Source: Streptococcus parasanguinis
GTDB taxonomy: Bacteria; Bacillota; Bacilli; Lactobacillales; Streptococcaceae
NCBI GenBank assembly: GCA_018365265.1
Contig: JAGZKI010000035.1
Location: 1 to 26,521 of the forward strand
Direction: 5' to 3'
Length of the DNA stretch: 26,521 nucleotides
Shown in pieces: positions 1 through 7,853 of this stretch; position 1 is the first letter of the stretch; the number at the start of each line of letters is the position of its first letter. The translations under genes were made by a program, and so were the position numbers. The notes beneath the pieces were generated by a model that worked only from the letters and a program-made list of their open reading frames with translations, was not told the DNA's origin and did not search any database.

Positions 1-97
1 GCTGATTTCATCAGCTTTTACAGCCCTACTCAACTGTGCGGAGGTGGGACGACGAAATCGAATTCTAACGAATTACCGATTTCTGTCCCACTCTCTT
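1..97. repeat. Streptococcal intergenic hairpin repeat, cut by the window edge
   Basis: The core at 44-91 is a long nested inverted repeat. The outer arms are GTGGGAC (44-50) and GTCCCAC (85-91), the middle arms GAAATCG and CGATTTC, and the inner arms AATTC and GAATT around a TAAC loop. A smaller hairpin with arms GCTGA and TCAGC, followed by TTTT, sits at 1-19. No reading frame here looks coding. The layout resembles the dispersed GTGGGACAGAAATCG-type intergenic repeats I recall from viridans streptococci; that recognition is from memory. The left end is cut off by the window, so full length and orientation are unknown. Confidence 0.6.
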
Positions 98-231
98 TAC
101 TTTTTAGGGGCTGTTCTTCTAGCAGAATCCGCTCAAAAATGGTTCGGTGATACATGGGCTATAGGAAATATTTATAAGCAGTCCTAGTTTTTACTTTTGA
201 TCACTGGTCCCAAGGCCTATTAAATCTGTGT

Positions 232-248
232 TATAGTTTTTGCCTATA
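232..248 (+). promoter_or_regulatory. MtaR/MetR-type operator upstream of metE
   Basis: The site has perfect inverted arms TATAG and CTATA separated by seven bases. It fits the T-N11-A logic of LysR-family sites and resembles the TATAGTTT-N-AAACTATA box described for the streptococcal methionine regulator MtaR/MetR. A weak -10-like TATACA lies at 271-276 without a good -35, as expected for an activated promoter. I see no T-box, S-MK or SAM riboswitch between here and metE. The rest of 98-330 shows no gene. Confidence 0.5.
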
Positions 249-269
249 TCAAAATTCGTGTAAAAGCAA

Positions 270-295
270 TTATACAAGACGGCTATCTTCTGATA
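270..295 (+). promoter_or_regulatory. Weak CmbR-like site next to the metE start region
   Basis: TTATA, nine bases, TATCT, two bases, TGATA match 13 of 15 fixed positions of the TGATA-N9-TATCA-N2-4-TGATA pattern I recall for the streptococcal sulfur regulator CmbR. The site overlaps the likely transcription start. This is an inference from a degenerate motif in AT-rich DNA. Confidence 0.2.
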
Positions 296-330
296 TGATA
301 GAGTCAATTAGAATTTTTGGAGGACACAAC

Positions 331-2580
331 ATGTCAACTACAATTATCGGTTTCCCACGTTTGGGTGAATTCCGTGAATTAAAATTTACAACTGAAAAAT
401 ACTTTAGAAAAGAAATCTCAGCAGACGAGCTCTTGGCAGCTGCCAAAGACTTGCGTGCAAAACACTGGAACATTGTCAAAGAGCAAGGCATCTCAGAGAT
501 TCCTTCAAATGACTTCTCACATTACGACAATTTCCTTGATGCAGCCTTCCTTTTCAACGTCGTGCCTGCATCTGTTCAAAACTTGGATTTGACAGACCTT
601 GAACAATACTTCGCTTTGGCGCGTGGTTACCAAGGTGAAAAAGGGGATGTCCGTGCCCTTCCAATGAAAAAATGGTTCAACACCAACTACCATTACATCG
701 TTCCTAAATTTGAAAAAACAACAGAAGTGAAATTGGCTGGTCACAAGATTTTTGATGAGTACCAAGAAGCCAAAGAATTGGGGATCAACACTCGTCCAGT
801 AGTCGTTGGACCATTCACTTTCCTTCAATTGTCTGACTTTGAAGATGGTGTGAAAGCTGAAGACTTCGTCGACAGCCTGGTTGCTGCTTACCAAGAAGTC
901 TTTGCCAAATTGGCTGAGCTTGGTGCGACTCGTATTCAACTCGATGAGCCAGCTCTTGTCAAAGATTTGTCAGCTGAAGAAAAAGCTCTCTTCTCGAACC
1001 TCTACAACAAACTCTTGGCTGACAAGAAAGGCCTTGAAGTCTTGATCCAAACTTACTTTGGTGATGTTCGTGATGTCTACAATGACCTTGTAAACTTACC
1101 AGTAGATGGTATCGGTCTTGACTTTGTTGAAGGCAAGAAAACACTTGAATTGGTGAAAGGTGGCTTCCCAGCTGATAAGACTCTTTATGCAGGTATTGTC
1201 AATGGGAAGAACATCTGGCGAAACAACTATGAAAAGAGCTTGGAAATCTTGGATCAAGTTCCAGCTGAAAAGGTTGTCTTGACGACTTCTTGCTCTCTTC
1301 TTCATGTGCCATTTACAACTGCTAACGAAGATTTTGAACCAGCTATTTTGAACCACTTCGCCTTTGCGGTTGAAAAATTGGGTGAATTGCGTGACTTGGA
1401 TGCTATTCGCAACGGTCAAGGGGCAGAAGCTCTTGCTGCCAACAAAGAACTCTTTGCAACAGAACGCGTTGGAGCAAATGCTGAACTTCATGCTCGTATC
1501 GCAGCTTTGACAGAATCAGACTACACTCGTTTGCCAGCTTTCGCAGAACGTGAAGAAATCCAAAAAGAAGCCTTCAAGCTTCCAGCACTTCCAACAACTA
1601 CCATCGGTTCATTCCCTCAAACTAAGGAAGTACGTGCTAAACGTTTGGCCTTCCGTAAGGGTGAATTGACACAAGAAGAATACGATGCTTTCCTTGCTGA
1701 AACGATCGACGAATGGATCAAATGGCAAGAAGAAGTTGGATTTGACGTGCTTGTACACGGTGAATTCGAGCGGAACGACATGGTTGAGTACTTCGGTCAA
1801 AACTTGTCTGGTTACCTCTTCTCTAAAAACGGGTGGGTACAATCATACGGTATGCGTGGAGTGAAACCACCAATCATCTGGGGTGATGTGACTCGTCTTA
1901 ACCCAATCACTGTGAAATGGTCTAGCTACGCACAAAGCCGTACGGACAAACCTGTTAAAGGGATGTTGACTGGACCTGTTACCATCCTTAACTGGTCATT
2001 CCCACGTGAAGACATCTCTATCAAGGATTCTACTCTTCAAATCGCTCTTGCCATCAAGGATGAAGTTCTTGACCTTGAAGCTGCTGGTGTGAAGATCATC
2101 CAAATCGACGAGGCTGCTCTTCGTGAAAAATTGCCACTCCGTCGTAGTGACTGGTACGAAGATTACCTTGACTGGGCGATTCCAGCCTTCCGTTTAGTAC
2201 ACTCAACTGTTGCACCAGACACACAAATCCACACTCACATGTGTTACTCAGAATTTACAGATATCATCCCAGCTATCGACAACTTGGATGCAGACGTCAT
2301 CTCATTTGAAGCTAGCCGTTCAAACCTTGAAATCTTGGATGAGTTGAAAGCCAAAAACTTCCAAACAGAAGTTGGACCTGGGGTTTACGATATCCACTCA
2401 CCACGTGTCCCACAAGACGGTGAAATTGATCACACTATTGAAGCAATCTTGGCCAAAGTACCAAGTGGCAAAGTTTGGATCAACCCTGACTGTGGTTTGA
2501 AGACTCGCGGAATTAAAGAAACAAAAGAAAGCTTGATCAAACTCGTTAATGCTGCTAAAGAAGCGCGTGAACACTTGTAA
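331..2580 (+). CDS. metE: Cobalamin-independent methionine synthase MetE
   Basis: This cytosolic enzyme transfers the methyl group of 5-methyltetrahydropteroyl-tri-L-glutamate to homocysteine, the last step of methionine synthesis. The 749-residue product has the usual length and the two-domain MetE layout. The C-terminal zinc and homocysteine site is visible as His636-x-Cys638 in THMCYSEF and Cys721 in NPDCGLKTR. I chose ATG 331 because TTTGGAGGA at 316-323 sits seven bases upstream and the family N-terminus (MSTTIIGFPRLGEFRELK) begins there; the in-frame ATG at 295 has no ribosome site. metF follows 113 bases later and supplies the methyl-folate substrate, so the two likely form an operon. 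Codon use is that of a well-expressed gene. Confidence 0.97.
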   Translation: MSTTIIGFPRLGEFRELKFTTEKYFRKEISADELLAAAKDLRAKHWNIVKEQGISEIPSNDFSHYDNFLDAAFLFNVVPASVQNLDLTDLEQYFALARGYQGEKGDVRALPMKKWFNTNYHYIVPKFEKTTEVKLAGHKIFDEYQEAKELGINTRPVVVGPFTFLQLSDFEDGVKAEDFVDSLVAAYQEVFAKLAELGATRIQLDEPALVKDLSAEEKALFSNLYNKLLADKKGLEVLIQTYFGDVRDVYNDLVNLPVDGIGLDFVEGKKTLELVKGGFPADKTLYAGIVNGKNIWRNNYEKSLEILDQVPAEKVVLTTSCSLLHVPFTTANEDFEPAILNHFAFAVEKLGELRDLDAIRNGQGAEALAANKELFATERVGANAELHARIAALTESDYTRLPAFAEREEIQKEAFKLPALPTTTIGSFPQTKEVRAKRLAFRKGELTQEEYDAFLAETIDEWIKWQEEVGFDVLVHGEFERNDMVEYFGQNLSGYLFSKNGWVQSYGMRGVKPPIIWGDVTRLNPITVKWSSYAQSRTDKPVKGMLTGPVTILNWSFPREDISIKDSTLQIALAIKDEVLDLEAAGVKIIQIDEAALREKLPLRRSDWYEDYLDWAIPAFRLVHSTVAPDTQIHTHMCYSEFTDIIPAIDNLDADVISFEASRSNLEILDELKAKNFQTEVGPGVYDIHSPRVPQDGEIDHTIEAILAKVPSGKVWINPDCGLKTRGIKETKESLIKLVNAAKEAREHL

Positions 2581-2683
2581 GAAATGTTTCGAGGACCTTC
2601 TATCATCGTGTAGAGGGTTTTCGAATCGTTCCCTTATCCTAGAAATAGTGGCTCAGAGTTCTTGATCAAAGAAACAAAAGAAA
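2515..2683 (+). repeat. Short direct repeat: metE 3' end copied in the metE-metF gap
   Basis: AAAGAAACAAAAGAAA occurs at 2515-2530 inside the last codons of metE and again at 2668-2683 just before metF. CTTGATCAAA flanks both copies, after the first (2532-2541) and before the second (2661-2670). The second copy still reads LIKETKEK in one frame, echoing the IKETKESLIK end of MetE. This looks like the remnant of a small duplication of the metE tail that now also supplies the A-rich run before the metF ribosome site. Confidence 0.6.
2588..2625 (+). other. Intercistronic RNA hairpin between metE and metF
   Basis: A roughly 16-bp stem (2588-2603 with 2610-2625, several G-U pairs) closes a six-base loop. 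It starts eight bases after the metE stop. No T-run follows, so it is not a classic intrinsic terminator. It could be an RNA stability or processing element, or a partial attenuator that lowers metF relative to metE. Confidence 0.6.
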
Positions 2684-2693
2684 AGGATAGAAT

Positions 2694-3569
2694 ATGTCAC
2701 AACACACACCGTCTCTGTCATTTGAAGTTTTTCCTCCAAATCCTGAAGTAGGCAATGCCAAACTCTTACGTGCCTTGGCAAATATGCAGGAGCTAGCTCC
2801 TCACTTTATTAGTGTGACCGCTAGCAATAATAAATACAATATCAAAGAGACGACGGTTGCTTTAGCCAATTACATTCAAAATGAATTGTCTATTCCGACG
2901 ATTGCTCACTTGCCAGCCGTCTATTTGAGCAAGGAAAAAGTGGCCGATACTCTTCATGAGTTAGATGAAGTAGGGGTTCATCGGATTTTGGCTCTGCGTG
3001 GGGATATTATCCCTGGTGTGGAACCTTTAAAAGACTTTCGTTATGCAACGGATCTGATTGAATTTATTAAAACAGAAGCTCCTCATTTTGAGGTGATTGG
3101 TGCTTGCTATCCTGAGGGACACCCAGATTCTCCAAACCAAATTTCAGATATTCAAAATCTTAAAAAGAAGGTAGATGCAGGGTGCTCTAGCTTGGTCACT
3201 CAACTTTTCTTTGACAATGAGCGTTTCTATGATTTTCAGGATAAGTGTACCTTGGCTGGGATCAATGTTCCTATTCATGCAGGAGTGATGCCGATTCTCA
3301 ATCGCAATCAGGCCCTTCGTCTCCTTAAGACTTGTGAAAATGTTCATATCCCACGGAAGTTTAAAGCCATTCTAGACAAGTATGAGCATGATCCAAAGTC
3401 TCTTCGCGCAGCTGGCTTGGCTTATGCAGTCGATCAAATCGTTGATTTGGTTACTCAAGATGTGGCAGGTGTCCATCTTTACACCATGAACAATGAAGAT
3501 GTCGCTTACCACGTCTACCAAGCGACAAAGGATTTATTTGCTCATCAACCGAATTTTGAAGTGAATTAA
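2694..3569 (+). CDS. metF: 5,10-methylenetetrahydrofolate reductase MetF
   Basis: This cytosolic flavoprotein reduces 5,10-methylene-THF to 5-methyl-THF, the methyl donor used by MetE. The 291-residue product has the usual length for bacterial MetF and a single TIM-barrel domain. Family signatures are the N-terminal LSFEVFPP, then RILALRGD (about residues 97-104), YPEGHPDSP (about 139-147), and LVTQLFFDNERFYDF (about 168-182). ATG 2694 is preceded by AAAAGGAT at 2681-2688. Its position after metE with no promoter I can recognise in the gap suggests co-transcription from the metE promoter. An intrinsic terminator follows 23 bases after the stop, closing the metE-metF unit. Confidence 0.96.
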   Translation: MSQHTPSLSFEVFPPNPEVGNAKLLRALANMQELAPHFISVTASNNKYNIKETTVALANYIQNELSIPTIAHLPAVYLSKEKVADTLHELDEVGVHRILALRGDIIPGVEPLKDFRYATDLIEFIKTEAPHFEVIGACYPEGHPDSPNQISDIQNLKKKVDAGCSSLVTQLFFDNERFYDFQDKCTLAGINVPIHAGVMPILNRNQALRLLKTCENVHIPRKFKAILDKYEHDPKSLRAAGLAYAVDQIVDLVTQDVAGVHLYTMNNEDVAYHVYQATKDLFAHQPNFEVN

Positions 3570-3592
3570 TCAACACTTTTAGTAGGAAGTGT

Positions 3593-3629
3593 AGAGATTG
3601 AGAAAGAATCGTTCTCAGTCTCTTTTTAT
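3593..3629 (+). terminator. Intrinsic terminator after metF
   Basis: A 12-bp stem (3593-3604 with 3612-3623, one G-U pair) closes a seven-base loop and is followed by a T-run. It ends the metE-metF transcript and separates it from the regulator gene promoter. Confidence 0.85.
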
Positions 3630-3642
3630 TTGGATAAATTAC

Positions 3643-3671
3643 TTGCTAAAAGCCAACTTTTTTTTTATAGT
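3643..3671 (+). promoter_or_regulatory. Sigma-A-type promoter of the SARP-like regulator
   Basis: TTGCTA at 3643-3648, a 17-base spacer, and TATAGT at 3666-3671 give a plausible housekeeping promoter located between the metF terminator and the regulator start. I see none of the TTGAC tandem repeats found at the hut promoters, so autoregulation through that motif is not suggested. Confidence 0.55.
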
Positions 3672-3701
3672 ATTAATATGAAGTTTTTGGAGGCGCTTGC
3701 A

Positions 3702-6638
3702 ATGAAGAAAGATCTCACGTTAAAGTTATTTGGACCCCCTAAGGTTGTTTTCAATCAGAAAACTATTCGGTTTTCTTTTTCGAAGATGGAGGCCTTACTT
3801 TATTACTTGGCGGTCATGGGGCAAGTCAACCGTGATGAAATAGCCGGTATCCTTTGGGGAGATAAGGAAAATCAAGTAGCTCGCAAAAACTTACGAAATA
3901 CGGTTTATCAAGCCAATAAAATTTTTGAAGGAGATATCATTGTCTCTCCAAGTCGGAGCAGTTTGGCCCTTAATCCTGATTTGAGCCTTTCTTTGGATGT
4001 CAAACTTTTTGAAAGAGACCCACTAAGTGCCTTGGATCTCTATCGGGGAGACTTTCTAGAGGGTTTCTATGTCAAGGATGATGAAGATTTTGACCAGTGG
4101 GCTTCTCGCAAACGAGATGCTTACAGGAAGCTCTATGTCGAAAGCTGCTATCAAAAAATTGAAAAGGTCGGTTTTGGAGACTCTAGTATAGAACTCTTGC
4201 TCCATCATTTGGTAGAGCTGGATGAATATGAAGAGAAAAACTATCAGCTCTTGATGAAGTATTATAGCTTCCATCACCAGCTAGGAAAATTTTTCGAGAC
4301 CTATTATAAGCTAGTCGATTTATTGGATCGCGAGCTCAGTGTGCGTCCCAGTCGAGCGATTGAGGAACTTTATCACTCTGTTTTGGAAGCCAAACGAACT
4401 CATAAACTGACCAATCGCTTGAATATTCGTGAACTTTCCTTCTTTGGTCGGAAACAAGAACTCTCGCAACTCGAGGAATACCTTTCCTTAGTCGAGACGG
4501 GTGAGGCGGTAGGTCCTTTTCTCGTGATGGGGCAATCTGGAACAGGTAAGAAACGTCTCTTGCGGCAGTTGGTCTTGATGTCCAATCGCAGTTTTAATTT
4601 TATCAAGGTTGAAGGAAAAGCTACTAGTCAACGCTACGAAGGAAGCAGTTGGAATGATCTCAGACAAGCGCTAGAGAAACTGGGGGATGAGATGGGGCTT
4701 TCCCTTCTGGAAGAGGAGGATGATCTCATTTCGGTATGGAATCAGCTTCAAGGCCTTAGCAAAGAAAAACCGCTCCTAATCCTGCTTGAAAACGCCCAGT
4801 GGATCGATGCAGTGTCTCTAGAAAAAGTGAAACAACTAGAGGAGCGAAGAAACCAGGAGAAATGGCAACTAATTTTTACAGCTGAAGAGCCTCTGCCAGC
4901 TTCCTTCGTCAACTTCTTGGGGAGCTTGAAGGTAGAGAAACGGCTGTCTCAACTAGAGTTGACCAATTTTGAGCCAAGTGAAAGTCGTGCTCTCTTGAAA
5001 GGGGAACTGGGAGCAATAGAGCCGGCCGTGATGGAGCAGATGGTCGAATGGAGTGAAGGCAGTCCGTTCTTTCTGTCCAGCTATATTGAAGAGTGGAAAG
5101 AAAATGAAAATTTAGAACCCTTGCCTGATATCATTCAAGCCTATCTTTCTCAGGAACTTGGGGATATGAGCAGTGAAGAAGAAGCTCTTCTACACTACCT
5201 ATCTTGTTTTCATAAGCCAATTTCTCTATCTATCTTGGCAGAATTGACGGCTACAGAGCTTCCTGTTTTGACAGAATTAATCGAGCCTTTATCTGAAAGA
5301 GCAATCGTCTCAATCGTAGAAGAAGGAGAGGCTCTCATGGTTCAATTCTGCAAGCAATTGGTAGCCATGTACTTTTACCATCTTCTTTCGCCAGCTAGAC
5401 GGCGGCTCTTCCACCAACAAATTGCGCAAAAATTGGAAGAAAGCTTAGAAGATTCGACGGACCTTCTTCTTTATAAGGAAATTGCCTACCAATACAAGCA
5501 ATCCCAAAATCTTTTGCGTTCCATATCTTTTGAGTTGACCTATTTAGAAGAAATCCTTCAGCTGGAGCATGAGCTGTTTCCGATTTATTCCAAGGTAGAT
5601 GAGGGGTTCCTATCAGATGGTACAAATAGTCATTTGGACATTTTGGGAGAGCTATCCCGCATTCGCCAAGAATTAGATAACCTCTTTTCAAGGCACCAAA
5701 GAGATAGAGAATACAAGCATTTACAACTGCGTTACTTGTACCTAGAAGGTCGCTATTTTATTCGGAGTGGGGAGTATCAAAAGGGAATTCATGATATCCA
5801 AAAAGTCATCTCCTATGCGCGGGAACTCAAGCAATCTGACTTCCTCTTAGAGGGTTATCGGCAAATCATTTATTATTGCATTCAAACGGAAAATATCTCT
5901 GAGATGGCCTATTATACAGATTTGGCTTTGGAAGATGCCATCCAAGCTAATAATCATGAGGTCATCGCGATCCAGTTGCGTTTGAAGGGCTTGTATCACC
6001 TGATGGTTGGGGATGAGGAGCAGGCGACCCGGCATCTGTATCGCTCCATTGATTGCTTTAGTTTGACCAATAGCATGCAGGCTAAGTATGCCATTCAAAT
6101 TGCGGCTTCTTTGGCCTACCTCGCTGAAATCGAGCAAATTAGGGGCCATTTCCAAGTAGCTGTCACCCACTTAGAAGAGGTTCTGCGTTTGGTGGGAGAT
6201 CAGGCTGTTGATTCCGTCCGTGTCGTCTTTGATATTGATCTAGGTATCGCCTATTATTGGAAGGGAGATTTGATTCAAGCTCGTCTCTGTTTTGACAGAG
6301 CTCAGAAGATTTTGTCCAGTGTTCGCTTCCCTTGGAAGGAAGAATTGCTCGAATTTTATCAATCCTTGATCGCCTGTCAGCAAGGAGATCAAGAAAAGGT
6401 TGCGGCTTATCTGGCTCGAAAAGAAAGGACGATGAATCCATCTGCCAATTCACGAGATAAAGGGATGGTTCATTATCTATTAGCTTACTTATCTGATCAA
6501 AAGGAGAAAGGAGAAGAGCTCGCTCCTGCCTTGAGGACCTTCTTGAAAGAAGATAAGAATTACTACAAGAAGGTGGCAGAACAACACTTGAATCCCTACA
6601 GAGATCGTCAGTTTCTTAAGAAATTAAAAGACCTGTAG
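3702..6638 (+). CDS. SARP/BTAD-type transcriptional activator with NTPase and TPR-like domains
   Basis: This 978-residue protein is a probable DNA-binding activator. Residues 5-95 resemble the OmpR-like winged helix of SARP proteins (LKLFGPPKVV, then EIAGILWGD). Residues about 96-230 form a BTAD domain ending in DRELSVRPSRAIEELYHSV, close to the actinobacterial D-LGV-PS—LY motif. A P-loop follows, with Walker A GQSGTGKK at 277-284. The Walker B region LLILLENAQWID (358-369) carries Glu-Asn where AAA/STAND relatives often have Asp-Asp. The remainder to residue 978 is helical and TPR-like. ATG 3702 is chosen because GGAGG (3689-3693) lies eight bases upstream; an earlier in-frame start at 3630 would fall in the metF terminator. 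It converges on the hut operon across a shared terminator. No ligand can be read from sequence; histidine or urocanate is a guess from context. Control of hut is inferred from the repeats at 16980-17092. Confidence 0.85.
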   Translation: MKKDLTLKLFGPPKVVFNQKTIRFSFSKMEALLYYLAVMGQVNRDEIAGILWGDKENQVARKNLRNTVYQANKIFEGDIIVSPSRSSLALNPDLSLSLDVKLFERDPLSALDLYRGDFLEGFYVKDDEDFDQWASRKRDAYRKLYVESCYQKIEKVGFGDSSIELLLHHLVELDEYEEKNYQLLMKYYSFHHQLGKFFETYYKLVDLLDRELSVRPSRAIEELYHSVLEAKRTHKLTNRLNIRELSFFGRKQELSQLEEYLSLVETGEAVGPFLVMGQSGTGKKRLLRQLVLMSNRSFNFIKVEGKATSQRYEGSSWNDLRQALEKLGDEMGLSLLEEEDDLISVWNQLQGLSKEKPLLILLENAQWIDAVSLEKVKQLEERRNQEKWQLIFTAEEPLPASFVNFLGSLKVEKRLSQLELTNFEPSESRALLKGELGAIEPAVMEQMVEWSEGSPFFLSSYIEEWKENENLEPLPDIIQAYLSQELGDMSSEEEALLHYLSCFHKPISLSILAELTATELPVLTELIEPLSERAIVSIVEEGEALMVQFCKQLVAMYFYHLLSPARRRLFHQQIAQKLEESLEDSTDLLLYKEIAYQYKQSQNLLRSISFELTYLEEILQLEHELFPIYSKVDEGFLSDGTNSHLDILGELSRIRQELDNLFSRHQRDREYKHLQLRYLYLEGRYFIRSGEYQKGIHDIQKVISYARELKQSDFLLEGYRQIIYYCIQTENISEMAYYTDLALEDAIQANNHEVIAIQLRLKGLYHLMVGDEEQATRHLYRSIDCFSLTNSMQAKYAIQIAASLAYLAEIEQIRGHFQVAVTHLEEVLRLVGDQAVDSVRVVFDIDLGIAYYWKGDLIQARLCFDRAQKILSSVRFPWKEELLEFYQSLIACQQGDQEKVAAYLARKERTMNPSANSRDKGMVHYLLAYLSDQKEKGEELAPALRTFLKEDKNYYKKVAEQHLNPYRDRQFLKKLKDL

Positions 6639-6715
6639 TGTCTCTTATCTAAATCATAAGGGAAGGATAAGAGGCCATGCCTCCTTTCAGGCAAAGATCA
6701 TTGTGCTGAAAATGA

Positions 6716-6760
6716 AAAAAGCATAGAAATACCCTAGCAATGGGTGTTTCTATGCTTTTT
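6716..6760. terminator. Bidirectional terminator between the regulator and hutG
   Basis: A 19-bp stem (6716-6734 with 6742-6760, one G-U/A-C position) has an A-run on its left and a T-run on its right, so it can end both the plus-strand regulator transcript and the minus-strand hut transcript. Confidence 0.9.
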
Positions 6761-6778
6761 ATGTGTGTAGAAAGCTTC

Positions 6779-7771
6779 CTAGTTCAGTTTTTGTTGCGCC
6801 AATATTTGGGTCAAGTAAAAGATAAAGGTCGCAGCAAGATTTGAAGTATGATTGTCAATGTCATGAGGAGGAGAAACTTCCACGACATCAAATCCGACTA
6901 GTTTGCCACTAGCAGCAATGTGTTGGAGAAGCAGGAGGGCTAGTTTAGGATCGACACCAAGTGATTGGATGGCGCTAACACCAGGAGCAGAGCCGACCGC
7001 AAAGCAATCCATATCAATAGACAGATAGATCGCGGTTTGGTTTTCTAAAAATTGATCGATTCGATCCAGAATGGCTTGGTGGCTCATCTGGAAGAGATCT
7101 TGGCCAGTTAAAAAATCAATGCTTGGTGTTTTAGCAACGTAATTAAAGAGGAAGAGGTTATTATTGTGCTCTTGGATCCCCAGGATGAGGTAAGGGAAGT
7201 CCTGACCTTTTTCTTTCGCATGATCAGCCATTTGACGAAAACCTGTTCCAGAATTGGGACCGGTTTGGTCGTAAGGTCGCAAATCAAAGTGGGCATCCAG
7301 ATTGATCACAGCCAGTTGTTCACCTTTTTCTAAACTGGATTGAATCCCTAGATAGTGGCCGTAAGCAGTTCCGTGACCGCCTCCTAGGACAATAGGTTGG
7401 ATTCCTAATTGGTACATACGCTGGATCGCTTGTGAGAGACTTTCTTGGAGTTCTTCTAATGAATGGTTGGGCCCGTCAATATTTCCCACATCATACACTG
7501 TCACATTGGTTCCCCAGTGCCATGGAAGTTTAGCGATTTGAGAACGGATGGCTGTAGGACCCTCGACCGCTCCTACGCGCCCATTGTTGATATAGACTCC
7601 TTTGTCGCTCTTAAAGCCGATGATCCCAAAGGTCATCCCCTCAAATGGAGTGAGGGTCTCGTCGTTTAGGTCTAAAAATTTGGTGACCATTCCCCATTTG
7701 GCCGTGTAGGGATTGTCCTCGATGCTACCTTGGTAGTAGCTGTAGGTCATTGGATAGTAGTTTGTGAGCAA
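6779..7771 (-). CDS. hutG: Formimidoylglutamase HutG (arginase/ureohydrolase family)
   Basis: HutG hydrolyses N-formimino-L-glutamate to glutamate and formamide, the last step of one branch of histidine degradation. The 330-residue product shows the binuclear-manganese motifs of the arginase family: GGGHGTAYGH with His133, NLDAHFDLRP with Asp159, His161 and Asp163, and SIDMDCFA with Asp253 and Asp255. The start is a TTG codon at 7771, chosen because AGGGAGG lies eight bases upstream; the in-frame ATG eight codons later (7750) has no ribosome site. It is the last gene of the minus-strand hut unit, 82 bases after hutH, and ends at a bidirectional terminator. Oddly, the cluster also carries ftcD, so the same substrate can follow a folate route. 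Agmatinase-type activity is less likely given the neighbours. Confidence 0.9.
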   Translation of the reverse strand: MLTNYYPMTYSYYQGSIEDNPYTAKWGMVTKFLDLNDETLTPFEGMTFGIIGFKSDKGVYINNGRVGAVEGPTAIRSQIAKLPWHWGTNVTVYDVGNIDGPNHSLEELQESLSQAIQRMYQLGIQPIVLGGGHGTAYGHYLGIQSSLEKGEQLAVINLDAHFDLRPYDQTGPNSGTGFRQMADHAKEKGQDFPYLILGIQEHNNNLFLFNYVAKTPSIDFLTGQDLFQMSHQAILDRIDQFLENQTAIYLSIDMDCFAVGSAPGVSAIQSLGVDPKLALLLLQHIAASGKLVGFDVVEVSPPHDIDNHTSNLAATFIFYLTQILAQQKLN

Positions 7772-7804
7772 GCTTGTCGCCTCCCTTATTTTTCTGAAAG
7801 TAGG

Positions 7805-7832
7805 CAGAGGCTGAGAAGATCGCCAGCCTCTG
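7805..7832 (-). other. Hairpin in the hutH-hutG gap
   Basis: Perfect 9-bp arms CAGAGGCTG and CAGCCTCTG surround a ten-base loop. On the minus strand no T-run follows, so it is unlikely to stop hut transcription fully. A stability or processing role that uncouples hutG from hutH is possible. Confidence 0.5.
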
Positions 7833-7853
7833 TTTTGCTTTATTCTTACTGTA

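Noticed and set aside
98..330. T-box, S-MK or SAM riboswitch before metE
   Set aside because: No conserved specifier/antiterminator or riboswitch core is visible and no terminator hairpin precedes metE.
3630..3701. Longer start for the SARP-like regulator
   Set aside because: It begins in the metF terminator and upstream of the likely promoter; GGAGG before ATG 3702 is decisive.
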